A stretch of 64,000 nucleotides of DNA. Source: Rhizobium sp. BK399 (GTDB lineage Bacteria; Pseudomonadota; Alphaproteobacteria; Rhizobiales; Rhizobiaceae). The position numbers were made by a program, and so were the translations under genes. Numbering within the stretch: position 1 is the first letter of the stretch; each line of letters opens with the position of its first letter. The stretch covers positions 27,588 to 91,587 of the forward strand of contig NZ_JACIAH010000019.1 of assembly GCF_014194695.1 (NCBI RefSeq). Direction: 5' to 3'. Of the stretch, positions 26,491-34,825 are shown piece after piece. The notes under the pieces are model-generated. The model saw only the letters and a program-made list of their open reading frames with translations. It was not told the DNA's origin and ran no database searches.

Positions 26491-26706
26491 ACTCACCAAA
26501 CGAAACATGCCATCTTCGATTGCAACCCGCTGAACCGCCGCTCTCGTTACCCTACAGATGCATCATCGATCTTTTGCTTGCCGAGCTTTGTTCACCGCGC
26601 GATTGGCACCGCGCTTTAAGCGAACTTCCGTTTCAAATATAGTCGGTTCACACCCGCGCGGCATCGGCTTCGCGGTTTTTCATTCTATGCTTTGAAAGGG
26701 TTCATC
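26491..26706. other. Short intergenic region upstream of cold-shock gene
   Basis: No gene seen. Probably carries the promoter and leader of the cold-shock gene at 26707. Confidence 0.4.
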
Positions 26707-26916
26707 ATGACCACCGGCACAGTTAAATGGTTCAATTCCACCAAAGGCTTCGGCTTCATCCAACCCGACAACGGCGGCGCTGACGCGTTCGTTCACATCT
26801 CTGCTGTCGAGCGTGCAGCAATGCGCGAACTCGTCGAAGGCCAAAAGGTTGGCTTCGAGCTCGAGCGCGGCATGAAGTCGGGCAAGATGTCGGCCTGCAA
26901 TCTGCAGTCCGCATAA
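26707..26916 (+). CDS. Cold-shock domain protein, CspA family (second copy)
   Basis: 69 residues from ATG 26707 (MTTGTVKWFNSTKGFGFIQP), with GAAAGGG upstream. The ATG at 26692 would add five residues not typical of the family. RNP1 KGFGFI and RNP2 AFVHISAV are intact. It differs from the copy at 13124-13333 mainly in the C-terminal third. The same 20-base element follows its stop codon by 19 bases, then a weak GC hairpin with T-tracts near 26980-27003 that may end the transcript. Confidence 0.92.
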   Translation: MTTGTVKWFNSTKGFGFIQPDNGGADAFVHISAVERAAMRELVEGQKVGFELERGMKSGKMSACNLQSA

Positions 26917-27285
26917 ATCGAAATCCGCTTCCCTTTGACCACGGATGTACTGGCACTGCCGGAAGCCATTTCACCATGGAAGGCGTTTTTGCCTGGCCTT
27001 TTTCGTTTCGGCTGCTCGCCGAGCTTATCGCGGTTCCAACTGCAGACTCACACAGCCGACAGCGGGCGATATCGCCGTCAGCAGCGTCCAAACGCAATTC
27101 TTATCCAAAGACCGCGCAGGAAGAGCTGGAATCTACAGCTCGGGCCCGAGATGCCAAGACACATCGGTTGCGAGAGGCTCGACTGCCAAGGAGCTGTCCA
27201 AGAGCTTGTCGACAACATCGGGGCCGGAATCGCCAAACGCGAAAGAGCGCGCTGACCTCTGCAACGATTGCCATGGGGGACAAGA
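26917..27285. other. Region without supported gene
   Basis: After the cold-shock 3' element and probable terminator, several frames are open on both strands without recognisable products. Confidence 0.4.
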
Positions 27286-27648
27286 ATGAAGAACGCTAGA
27301 AATAGCGGAGTTTCTTGACCGCCGCGCTGCATCAGCTGACGCCAAAGCTGCTCTCCTGAATTCCTACCGAGCGGCAAAGACCCAGGCGGAACCGCCGGAA
27401 TGGCAAAGCACGCCGAACGCGCCGCCATTGCCACTCCTCGTGAAGAGCGGCGCGTCGAACGCGAACGCTTGAAGCTTGAGGAGCAAAAGCGCCTTACAGA
27501 TCGCATCTGTGAATTTTGGCGCAAGGTGCATGAGGCTTCTGGCACTTCGACCTCCGGATCCGGCGAGTCGTCGGGCACCGCATCGGGTGAGGATGTCATC
27601 GACGCCGATTTTGAGGAAGTAGACAAGAACGGTCAGCGCCATGGTTGA
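27286..27648 (+). pseudogene. Chimeric remnant: Lys/Glu/Ala-rich helical protein (DUF6481-like) joined to the DnaK C-terminus
   Basis: Frame one gives EFLDRRAASADAKAALLNSY, and after an indel frame two gives MAKHAERAAIATPREERRVE and ERERLKLEEQKR, the charged helical pattern of the small DUF6481-type proteins of rhizobia. The final third (GEDVIDADFEEVDKN) is the conserved acidic C-terminus of DnaK. The join suggests that a deletion removed nearly all of a dnaK gene. The open part at 27400-27648 could still make an 82-residue peptide. It overlaps the grpE start by 8 bases, as in a dnaK-grpE operon. Confidence 0.6.
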
Positions 27649-28345
27649 CACGGACCATAAACAAAAGCCCAGGCCGAAACCCGCAGAATCTGGACCCGTT
27701 GTCGATACCCCGGCCTCGGAAACCGTGGCTGACCAAGGCTCATCCGCTGTGCTCCAGGCGGAACTCGCCGAGACAAAGGATAAGCTGCTGCGCGCCCTGG
27801 CGGAGCAGCAGAACATCCGTCAGCAAATGCAGCGCCAGCGCGAGGAGGCGGTGAAATTTGCTGCCTCGCAACTGACGGGAGACCTGCTTGATACGCTCGA
27901 CAATCTGCGGCGCGCGATCGAAAGTGTGCCGCGAGAGGCTTCGGACCGCGACGCGATCGATCCAGTGCTGAAGGGCGTGGAGGCCACCGAAGCCAACCTG
28001 CTGGCGACGCTCTCACGCCATGGATTGCAACGCATCGATCCGCTCGGCTCGGCTTTCGACCCGCACGTTCATCACGTCATTCGCCAGCATTCCGACACGA
28101 CAGCCGCGGAAGGCACCATCGTTGAGGTGCTTCGTCCGGCGATGGTCGGTGTCGCGGTCCGGGGACGGCGGGCTCGGCGCCCCTTGATTGGCGCAGCCGA
28201 GCCTCGACCTATTGAAGTCAGACTGTCGAACATCTCGATATATATATATATTGTTTCAGCGCAGAGCACCCGATCCACGCACGCTCAGCCTGTTTGGCTT
28301 TTTTTTACGTCTTTCACGACGTGGTGGCGAATGCGCTGCGGCTGA
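27641..28345 (+). pseudogene. grpE: GrpE-like nucleotide-exchange factor with damaged C-terminus
   Basis: Residues 25-160 have the GrpE plan: long N-terminal helix (LQAELAETKDKLLRALAEQQ), then KFAASQLTGDLLDTLDNLRR, a GVEATEANLLATLSRHGLQR segment, and GSAFDPHVHHVIRQ. The end is abnormal. The usual GYxLxxRLLRPAxVxV strand is shortened to EVLRPAMVGVAVRG (about ten codons lost between two RP codons). The frame then runs through an AT repeat into the 3' end of the convergent cbpM gene. The beta-wing that contacts DnaK is therefore probably defective. Confidence 0.7.
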
Positions 28346-28608
28346 GCCTCGAGCGCGTCGATCAAGTTGCTGAAGTCGCAGCGGAGGCTGTAAAGTTGGT
28401 CGACCAGACTCAGCACCACATCGACGCCGTCGTCGTTGATACCCATTTCATTGGCGAGATCGGCAATAAGCTCGGCTCGTGCACGGTCGACCTCCCGAAA
28501 TATTGGCCTGCCGTCCTGAATGATCGGTGATATCCAGCCCCGGTTGATGAAGACGCGCAGCCTTGTCATATCGATATGAAGATCTCGGGCAAACTCTTGA
28601 TGGTCCAT
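28285..28608 (-). CDS. cbpM: CbpM-type chaperone modulator (MerR-like)
   Basis: 107 residues. The start DHQEFARDLHIDMTRLRVFI followed by GWISPI is the CbpM/MerR-like helix-turn-helix, and the C-terminal half is helical (VLSLVDQLYSLRCDFSNLID). In Escherichia coli CbpM binds the J-domain of CbpA and inhibits it. It lies 3 bases after cbpA, in the same order as in enterobacteria, which supports the call strongly. Confidence 0.85.
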   Translation of the reverse strand: MDHQEFARDLHIDMTRLRVFINRGWISPIIQDGRPIFREVDRARAELIADLANEMGINDDGVDVVLSLVDQLYSLRCDFSNLIDALEAQPQRIRHHVVKDVKKSQTG

Positions 28609-28611
28609 GAT

Positions 28612-29529
28612 CTATTCCCCCATCCCTTGCCTGGGATTGTATCCCTTGCTGGCCGACCAGCCGGCCACGAATGCCTTCAGTTCGGTGTCCGGCCTTTCTG
28701 GAAGCACGATCTTTAGCGTTGCGTAGACGTCCCCCCGGGTACCGTTTCGCCGGGCCGCGCCTTTTCCTTTCACTCGCAGCGTCTTGCCGCTCGACGAATT
28801 CTCCGGCACGATCGCTAGCACCGGGCCGGCGGGCGTAGGCACCGTAACCTTTCCACCAAGAACGGCCTCGCCAAGCGTGATCGGAAGGTCCAGGCGGATG
28901 TCGTCACCCTCGCGCCGAAAGAATGGATGAGGACGCACGTGGAGCTCGATCAGGGCGTCACCGGTCTCCGCTCCACCTTCGCCAGCACCGCCCTTGCCGC
29001 GCAGCCTGAGAATCTGCCCGTCGCGCGCGCCGGGCGGTATGCGGATTTCGAGCGTCTGTCCGTCGGATAGCGTCACCTGGCGTGTGCCGCCATTGATCGC
29101 TTCGATAAAGTCGATCTCCATCGAGTAACGCAGGTCGGCGCCGGGCATTCTGAAATTCCGACGCCCGCGGCGGGAGAAGAACTCAGCAAAGATGTCGGCT
29201 TCACCGGGATCCGCGAAGCCTTTGCCGTTCTCGTAGGAAAAATCGCCCGCGCCGGCATCAGCGAAGTCACGATAGTACCGACGTTGGGGCTTCTCCGCGC
29301 CTGTCGCATCGATCTCGCCGTTGTCGAAACGGCGGCGCTTTTCCTCATCACGCAGAATCTCGTAGGCTGCGGACAGGTTTTTGAAGTCCTGTTCCGCCTG
29401 CTTGTTTCCAGGGTTGAGATCGGGATGGAGTTTCTTTGCCCTGCGGCGATAGGCCGCCTGGATATCGTTCTGCGAGGCGTCGCGCCTGACGCCAATGATG
29501 TCATAGGGATCACTGCTACTCGTCGGCAT
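28612..29529 (-). CDS. cbpA: CbpA-type DnaJ co-chaperone
   Basis: 305 residues. J-domain at 6-72 with the HPD motif in KKLHPDLNPGN; a G-rich linker with the FADPGEADIFAEFF segment; then the two C-terminal substrate-binding domains (IDFIEAINGGTRQVTL, IRIPPGARDGQILRLRGKG, LPITLGEAVLGGKVTVPTPA). There is no zinc-finger region, which separates CbpA from DnaJ. It would feed clients to DnaK and is regulated by the CbpM encoded next to it. A CTGAC-N4-ATCAA box lies between it and the divergent Hsp20 genes. Confidence 0.93.
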   Translation of the reverse strand: MPTSSSDPYDIIGVRRDASQNDIQAAYRRRAKKLHPDLNPGNKQAEQDFKNLSAAYEILRDEEKRRRFDNGEIDATGAEKPQRRYYRDFADAGAGDFSYENGKGFADPGEADIFAEFFSRRGRRNFRMPGADLRYSMEIDFIEAINGGTRQVTLSDGQTLEIRIPPGARDGQILRLRGKGGAGEGGAETGDALIELHVRPHPFFRREGDDIRLDLPITLGEAVLGGKVTVPTPAGPVLAIVPENSSSGKTLRVKGKGAARRNGTRGDVYATLKIVLPERPDTELKAFVAGWSASKGYNPRQGMGE

Positions 29530-29634
29530 CTTTGCAGACCTGTCCTTCGCGAATGTTCCCTCGGCGGGATGAAGACTGCTGGTGGCTTACGTCAGGACAC
29601 CAAAGGCAACTACACGAATTTCCGCAGCTCTAAA

Positions 29635-29648
29635 CTGACGATCATCAA
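29635..29648. promoter_or_regulatory. FNR/FixK-type box CTGACGATCATCAA between cbpA and hsp20
   Basis: TGAC-N4-ATCA dyad, centred 80 bases upstream of the first Hsp20 gene and 112 from the divergent cbpA start. It is preceded by AAA, as are three other copies in the window. Confidence 0.5.
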
Positions 29649-29720
29649 TGTCGCCTGCGCGGGATGGATGCACCTTGAGGAGACATAGCAGCTTGATCCG
29701 GAGCACGAAGGGAGATTGGC

Positions 29721-30161
29721 ATGTTGCACAACATCGAGAACTCGGTGCGCTGGTACGATCCGCTGCGCCAGATGCGCTCAGCCCAGAGGGACATGGGCCG
29801 GCCGTTGGACAATCTCCGGCTGGCGGCTCCGCCCGAATACCCATTGATGAACATCTGGACCGTGGCGGACGGAGCCGTGATCACGGCCGAGATACCTGGC
29901 GTGGTGCCAGAGGAACTCGATATCGCTGTCCACCAGAACACGGTTACGTTGCGTGGCAGCCGCCCCGCCGAACCCTTGGCGGAAGACGCTGTCATCCACC
30001 GCCAGGAACGCATCAGCGGCGCCTTCGCCCGTAACCTCATCTTGCCATTCCGCGTCGACGGAGACCGCGCCAAGGCGACGTTCCGGCACGGCGTGCTCCG
30101 GCTCGATCTGCCACGGCCGCTGGCAGACAGGCCGCACAAGATTACCGTCAGCCGCTCCTGA
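29721..30161 (+). CDS. Small heat-shock protein, Hsp20 family (first of three)
   Basis: 146 residues, with GAAGGGAG upstream. Alpha-crystallin domain at about 42-135: MNIWTVADGAVITAEIPGVV, EELDIAVHQNTVTLRGSRP, then FRHGVLRLDLPRP with the conserved GVL strand and an HKITV end. The C-terminal IXI motif is weak (KITVSRS). Holdase chaperone that binds unfolding proteins without ATP. First of three adjacent, clearly different Hsp20 genes, probably one transcript ending at the hairpin at 31106. Confidence 0.92.
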   Translation: MLHNIENSVRWYDPLRQMRSAQRDMGRPLDNLRLAAPPEYPLMNIWTVADGAVITAEIPGVVPEELDIAVHQNTVTLRGSRPAEPLAEDAVIHRQERISGAFARNLILPFRVDGDRAKATFRHGVLRLDLPRPLADRPHKITVSRS

Positions 30162-30174
30162 GGAGGATGCCGCC

Positions 30175-30558
30175 ATGACCGACCACGAAACCAATGGAAC
30201 CGTACCGGCGGAACCAACCCGGGTCGAGCCTGTCTTCGTCCCGCCCATCGACATTATCGAGACCACGTCCGGCGTTCAGATGTTGCTCGACATGCCGGGA
30301 GCGGATCCGGAGAGCCTCGACGTCACCCTGGACAATCGCGTTCTGCGCATTTCAGCACGATCGGTTTCCAGTGCGCCCGAAGGTTATGCGCTGGTTCACG
30401 CCGAGTACCGCGACGGCACTTACGAACGCAGCTTCACGATCTCGGAGCCTATCGACACAGCAAAGATCGATGCCGTGTTTCGGGACGGCGTGCTTAAACT
30501 TACACTGCCGAAAGCGGCGCCTTCGCCAGCCGCCAAGATCAGCGTCAAGGCAGGATGA
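30175..30558 (+). CDS. Small heat-shock protein, Hsp20 family (second)
   Basis: 127 residues from ATG 30175, with an AGGAGG ribosome site 13 bases after the previous stop. The longer upstream frame overlaps the first Hsp20 and is not real. Crystallin domain: IDIIETTSGVQMLLDMPGAD, ESLDVTLDNRVLRISARS, and FRDGVLKLTLPKAAP with a C-terminal KISVK. Unlike its neighbours it has a short N-terminus, which usually gives smaller oligomers, so the trio may form mixed complexes. Confidence 0.92.
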   Translation: MTDHETNGTVPAEPTRVEPVFVPPIDIIETTSGVQMLLDMPGADPESLDVTLDNRVLRISARSVSSAPEGYALVHAEYRDGTYERSFTISEPIDTAKIDAVFRDGVLKLTLPKAAPSPAAKISVKAG

Positions 30559-30572
30559 GGGAGGTTTTCGCA

Positions 30573-31076
30573 ATGAGAATCACAGATCTCGTTCCAAGGA
30601 GGGGCGCCGGCCGCGACGTAACCGCCCGCTCTGCTCCCCCAGATCCCTTGCGCGGGCTTCAACTGGATGTCGACCGCGCTTTCGAAAACTTCTGGCGAAT
30701 GATGCCGTTTCCGTTTTCTGCGATGGAGCGTCTGCCACAAGTGGACGATGTTCGTGTGGATGTCAGCGACAATAGCAAGGAGATCACGGTGACGGCAGAG
30801 TTGCCGGGCATGAGCGACGCGGATATCGATGTGTCTATCACCGACGGTCTGCTGACGATCCGTGGCGAGAAGAAATCCGACCATAAAGCCGAGGCAAACG
30901 GCGTCCTTGTCAGAGAGAGGGCGTATGGCGCGATGGAGCGTACCGTGCCTCTTCCCGACGGAATCGACCCCGATGCGGCTACGGCCACGTTCAAAAATGG
31001 TGTGTTAACGCTCGTAATTCCAAAATCACGGGAAGTGCAAGCAGACACAAAGCGCATTCCTGTCCAGGCGGGTTAA
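30573..31076 (+). CDS. Small heat-shock protein, Hsp20 family (third, HspC/IbpA-like)
   Basis: 167 residues from ATG 30573, with GGGAGG upstream. The frame at 30555 is an upstream extension. This is the longest of the three, with a DRAFENFWRMMPFPF amphipathic N-terminal helix and a crystallin domain with VDVSDNSKEITVTAELPGMS, DADIDVSITDGLLTIRGEKK and a FKNGVLTLVIPKS strand. It ends in the TKRIPVQAG motif, a good IXI-type anchor (IPV). A strong terminator follows within 30 bases. Confidence 0.93.
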   Translation: MRITDLVPRRGAGRDVTARSAPPDPLRGLQLDVDRAFENFWRMMPFPFSAMERLPQVDDVRVDVSDNSKEITVTAELPGMSDADIDVSITDGLLTIRGEKKSDHKAEANGVLVRERAYGAMERTVPLPDGIDPDAATATFKNGVLTLVIPKSREVQADTKRIPVQAG

Positions 31077-31105
31077 GCCGTCCTCCCCTCGCAACCCGCC
31101 ATATT

Positions 31106-31136
31106 GTCCGCAACCGTCCTCGGTTGCGGACTTTTT
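31106..31136 (+). terminator. Rho-independent terminator of the Hsp20 operon
   Basis: Perfect 11-base stem GTCCGCAACCG/CGGTTGCGGAC with loop TCCT, followed by TTTTT. It is 30 bases past the third Hsp20 stop. Confidence 0.93.
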
Positions 31137-31175
31137 AGTTCTGTACCGCCTTTACTCTGGGTCGCCCAACCAAAA

Positions 31176-31189
31176 CTGACGGCCGTCAG
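31176..31189. promoter_or_regulatory. FNR/FixK-type box CTGACGGCCGTCAG upstream of BON gene
   Basis: Fully symmetrical CTGAC-GGCC-GTCAG, centred about 102 bases upstream of the BON protein start and just after the Hsp20 terminator, so it should serve only the downstream gene. Confidence 0.55.
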
Positions 31190-31284
31190 GTCGGAGGCCG
31201 TACAAGTGAGCTAGCTTCCCGATGCTGCTGAAGCAAGGCCGCTTTTACAGCGCAGCTTAAACAACTAACGCAGAGGATCGCGAG

Positions 31285-31938
31285 ATGACAACAGATAGCG
31301 ACATCAAACGTGATGTGGAAAGCGAGCTTAAATGGGATCCGGATATCGACGCTTCCGATATCGGAGTGGCAGTGAAAAACGGGGTCGTCACCCTCAGCGG
31401 CTTTGTGCGCAGCTTCACCCAGAAATATGAGGCCGAGAAAGCAACCAAGCGGGTCAAGGGTGTTCTCGGTGTCGCCAACGACATCGAGGTTCGACTGCCG
31501 TCGCTTCACGAAAAACCCGATCCGGAGATCGCACGCGCTGCCGTGGAGGCACTCAAGTTCGAGCTTCCCTACTCCCACGAAAACTTCAAGGTCGTCGTCA
31601 AGGACGGTTGGGTAACCCTCGAAGGCAGTGCCGAGTGGGAATATCAACGCAACCGCGCTGAAGCGGCCGTGCGAAAGGTCAAGGGTGTCAAGGGTATCTC
31701 GAACCTGGTGACGCTAAAGCCGCGCGTCACGCCAACGGAAGTCAAGTCCCAGATCGAGGCGGCGCTGAAGCGAATGGTCGAGGTCGACGCGAACCGCGTG
31801 ACAGTGACCGCCAGCGGCGGCGAAGTGACCCTGACGGGCTCCGTGCGCACCTGGGCGGAACGGCAGGAGGCGGAGCGTGCGGCCTGGCGGGCGCCCGGCG
31901 TCACCAAGGTTGACAACCGCATAACCATCTCACCGTGA
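31285..31938 (+). CDS. Triple BON-domain protein
   Basis: 217 residues with three BON repeats at about 4-72, 78-145 and 150-217. Each has the pattern (D/E)xxIxxxVxxGxVTLxGxV with a following helix: IGVAVKNGVVTLSGFVRSF, VVVKDGWVTLEGSAEWEY, VTVTASGGEVTLTGSVRTW. No signal peptide or membrane segment is visible, so it is cytoplasmic, unlike OsmY. BON domains bind phospholipids or act in stress-response proteins. It has its own putative FixK-type box and lies in the stress island. Confidence 0.9.
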   Translation: MTTDSDIKRDVESELKWDPDIDASDIGVAVKNGVVTLSGFVRSFTQKYEAEKATKRVKGVLGVANDIEVRLPSLHEKPDPEIARAAVEALKFELPYSHENFKVVVKDGWVTLEGSAEWEYQRNRAEAAVRKVKGVKGISNLVTLKPRVTPTEVKSQIEAALKRMVEVDANRVTVTASGGEVTLTGSVRTWAERQEAERAAWRAPGVTKVDNRITISP

Positions 31939-32009
31939 TCAATCAACGTTGATGCCAGCCGCGCTTTCTACTGGCCCGGCTGGCATCCCCTGATAGAGGA
32001 GCTTGTGGC

Positions 32010-32279
32010 GTGCGCCGTAAACGGGACCCCGAACCGCATCTGCCCGAGACGATGGATCCAGACCAGATTGAACTGGCCAGCATAGGGTCGTTTCCCGCGA
32101 GTGATCCCCCTTCGTGGATTCCCATGTATCTCGGCCGCCCGCAGACATCTGCACGACAAGATTCCCATGAAATGGGTGATCCTCACACAGACGCCTCGGA
32201 TGGCCGTCAATGTGTCGAGGCTAAATCCCCACCTGATCCCCAGTCGCCGGACCATGTCCGTGGCAGAGCGCCGAGATAG
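32010..32279 (+). CDS. Small acidic hypothetical protein
   Basis: Up to 89 residues, starting at a GTG with AGAGGA 9 bases upstream. The centre (DPDQIELASIGSFPASDPPSW) is a short motif seen in many rhizobial small proteins near stress genes. The C-terminus is low-complexity and hydrophilic, and may be frayed. It ends 2 bases before the antiporter start, so the two are probably co-translated. Confidence 0.55.
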   Translation: MRRKRDPEPHLPETMDPDQIELASIGSFPASDPPSWIPMYLGRPQTSARQDSHEMGDPHTDASDGRQCVEAKSPPDPQSPDHVRGRAPR

Positions 32280-32281
32280 CA

Positions 32282-33964
32282 ATGCACGATTTGCTGGCCC
32301 GAACACTAATCCTGCTCGCCGCGTCGGGACTCGCGGTCGGTTTCTTTAGCGCGTTCAGGATGCCCGCGGCCACGGGCTACCTGCTCGTCGGCGTAGCGCT
32401 CGGGCCGCACGGCTTCAACCTGATCGGCTCCGCGCAGGATACGCAGTTTCTGGCGGAACTCGGCCTGATCTTTCTGATGTTCATGGTCGGCCTCGAATTC
32501 TCGATTCCAACAGTTCTCGGCGCGCGCTGGGATGTGCTTGGCGCCGGCAGCCTGCAGGTGGGCATGACGATGGCTCTCGTGGCGATGGGGCTTTTCCTGA
32601 TCGGCGTGGCGGTACAACCGGCAATCATCATGGGCGGCGCCATTGCCATGTCGTCGACAGCCATCGCCCTGAAGCAACTCGCTGAGCAGGGTGAAATCAC
32701 CAGTCGGCACGGGCGGCTCGCGCTCGGAATATTGCTTTTCCAAGACCTGGCAACACTCCCGCTGCTCATCCTGGCGGACGCGTGGTCCAAGGACGGAACC
32801 CTGGCTCCCATGGCAATTCTAAAGCAGATGGCGGTTGCGACCGCGGCTCTTCTCGCCGCAGCCGTCATCGCGCGGCCATTGATCCGCCTTGGATTCTCGT
32901 GGGTACTCAAGTCCCGTTCCGCCGACCTCTTCCTGTTGTGGGTGCTAATGACTGCCCTCGGCACCGCCTATGTCGTCCATCTTGCAGGGCTGGCCCCGCC
33001 GATCGGAGCCTTTGTCGCCGGCATGGTCATTGGCGAGAGCGAATTTCGCCATCGTGTAGAGGAAGACATCCGGCCATTCCGCGACGTTTTGGTGGGCCTG
33101 TTCTTCATTACCGTGGGGATGGGTATCGATTTGTCGGCCATAACGAGCTTTCCAGGCTCGATCATCCTTTGGGTGCTCGTGTTCGTTCCCGCAAAGGCGC
33201 TCTTGGCTTTCGCGACCGGCCTCATTACCGGGGTGCACCGGGAGGCATCGGCGAGGGCCGCTGTCATTCTCGCGCATGGCGGCGAGTTCGGATTGCTCCT
33301 CATGGCGCTTGCTCTCCAGTCCGGCATCGTCTCGCCTGAATTGGGCCAGCCGATGCTGATAGCGCTTGCCCTTACGATGGGGCTCGCCCCCCTCGTCATA
33401 CAGCGCAACCACTGGGCCGAATGGCCTTTCGGCCGTCGTGATCGCCGCTTCGCAGCAACGGAAGCATCGATCCGAGCGCAAAGCGGTGACTTCCATGATC
33501 ACGTCATCCTGTGCGGTTGCGGTCGCGTGGGTCGCCTCGTCGCAACAGTCCTGGAATCGGCGGATATCCCCTATATCGCCATTGAAACGGATTTGTCACG
33601 GTATCGTGCCGCACGCCGGCAATCTCATGAGGTCGTCTTCGGCGACGCGAGACATTATCGCATTCTCGAGGCGGTGGGGCTGGAACGAGCACTTTTGGTT
33701 GTCATCACTTTCGATCATCGCAACACGGTGGAGCGCGTCCTGCATCGGATTAAGGCGCTCGAAACGGCGCCGGCTTCCCTCGTTTCGACCGCTGACGATC
33801 TCGATATGGCGCACTTGGCGCGGCTCGACGCAACCGCGGTGTTCCCGGAAAATCTCGCAGCTGGCCTCGAACTCGCGGATCGCGCGCTGCTGCTGTGTGG
33901 GAAGACGCAGGACGACGCGGCTCGCATCGTGAACACGGTCAGGGCGGGGCTCGTCCAGGGATGA
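32282..33964 (+). CDS. CPA2-family cation/proton antiporter with RCK domain (KefB-like)
   Basis: 560 residues. About twelve membrane helices fill the first 380 residues, with the CPA2 patterns LIFLMFMVGLEFSIPTVLGA, TAIALKQLAEQGE and the GEFGLLLMALALQSG helix. The C-terminal 180 residues form a TrkA-N domain (VILCGCGRVGRLVATVLESA, then VVFGDARHYRILEAVGLERA). KefB/KefC proteins exchange K+ for H+ to acidify the cytoplasm when electrophiles are conjugated to glutathione. Formaldehyde and aldehyde enzymes nearby fit that role. No KefF-type partner is seen. Confidence 0.92.
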   Translation: MHDLLARTLILLAASGLAVGFFSAFRMPAATGYLLVGVALGPHGFNLIGSAQDTQFLAELGLIFLMFMVGLEFSIPTVLGARWDVLGAGSLQVGMTMALVAMGLFLIGVAVQPAIIMGGAIAMSSTAIALKQLAEQGEITSRHGRLALGILLFQDLATLPLLILADAWSKDGTLAPMAILKQMAVATAALLAAAVIARPLIRLGFSWVLKSRSADLFLLWVLMTALGTAYVVHLAGLAPPIGAFVAGMVIGESEFRHRVEEDIRPFRDVLVGLFFITVGMGIDLSAITSFPGSIILWVLVFVPAKALLAFATGLITGVHREASARAAVILAHGGEFGLLLMALALQSGIVSPELGQPMLIALALTMGLAPLVIQRNHWAEWPFGRRDRRFAATEASIRAQSGDFHDHVILCGCGRVGRLVATVLESADIPYIAIETDLSRYRAARRQSHEVVFGDARHYRILEAVGLERALLVVITFDHRNTVERVLHRIKALETAPASLVSTADDLDMAHLARLDATAVFPENLAAGLELADRALLLCGKTQDDAARIVNTVRAGLVQG

Positions 33965-34037
33965 GAAGAAGGGTCCGAGGCCCAAGGGTATGACTGCCAA
34001 TATGAGTGAACAAACGTAAACATTGAAGGAAATGATC

Positions 34038-34337
34038 ATGGTCAAGAAGGCGCTCTATGTCCGACTGGAAGCCAAGCCGGGTTTCGAATCCAAGGTCGAG
34101 GAATTCCTCTTAAGCGCCCTGCCGCTGGTGGAGGCGGAACCGGCAACGAAAGCCTGGTTCGCAATCAAGATGGGTCCCGCGACGTTCGGCATCTTCGACG
34201 TATTCCCGGACGATGCCGGCCGCGACGCCCATCTCGCGGGAAAGGTCGCCGAGGCATTGATGGTGCGCGCGGGGGAATTGCTTCGCACGCCGCCTCAGAT
34301 CGAGAAGATTGATGTGCTCGCAGCCAAGCTGCCGTGA
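34038..34337 (+). CDS. ABM-fold protein (putative quinol monooxygenase type)
   Basis: 99 residues from the ATG at 34038, with GAAGGA upstream. The frame start at 34023 is a few codons early. Short ferredoxin-like fold: KKALYVRLEAKPGFESKVEE at the start, then a second strand at TKAWFAIKMGPATFGIFDVF. This matches antibiotic_biosynthesis_monooxygenase-type proteins that oxidise small phenolic or hydroquinone compounds or simply bind them. It follows the antiporter by about 70 bases. A second ABM-fold gene lies at 48727. Confidence 0.75.
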   Translation: MVKKALYVRLEAKPGFESKVEEFLLSALPLVEAEPATKAWFAIKMGPATFGIFDVFPDDAGRDAHLAGKVAEALMVRAGELLRTPPQIEKIDVLAAKLP

Positions 34338-34608
34338 AGCGGCGCGGACGACCGATATCATCTCCAGCGGCTGCTTGCTGAACGCTTGTGCCGTCCAAGA
34401 CGCCAAGAGAGCAGAGAATTCGATTCGCTCCGTCCGCAGGTGCCGCATGCTATGGTCGCAAGCGGTGGCCACGCCGAGACGCGATGCATGGGTCGTCAGG
34501 ACCTTGCTGACGATCAAGACCTCCGCGCCGGCCTAAACGGGCCTCGCCGACCACGGGACAGCGGGCCCCTTGCTGGTCCCACCACGATATAGGCGGAACC
34601 GCAAAAAA

Positions 34609-34622
34609 CTGACGGTTATCAC
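34609..34622. promoter_or_regulatory. Weak FNR/FixK-type box CTGACGGTTATCAC
   Basis: TGAC-N4-ATCA core with mismatched outer bases. It shares the AAAA-CTGA context with other copies. Confidence 0.35.
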
Positions 34623-34825
34623 GGTTAGCACGGTGCGGCGATCATATCCTTCTTCCATGGCGACTTTGAATGTCGACCACCGCCTCACGAACCCAGGGCG
34701 GCTTCTCGGCGCCGGAGCTCGCTGCCTCGATCCAGGTCGCGATGGATGCGCTGGCCCCCGTGCACTGAAGCCGGCTCGGTAAGACACAGGCAGATTGTTT
34801 TGAATGCGGTCTTGCTCAGGTAAAA

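Noticed and set aside
28236..28253. AT dinucleotide run in the grpE tail as a regulatory or slippage element
   Set aside because: Short, and inside an already damaged gene end; no evidence of function.
34033..34046. ATGATCATGGTCAA as a FixK-type box
   Set aside because: It covers the start codon of the ABM-fold gene, and the match is explained by coding sequence.
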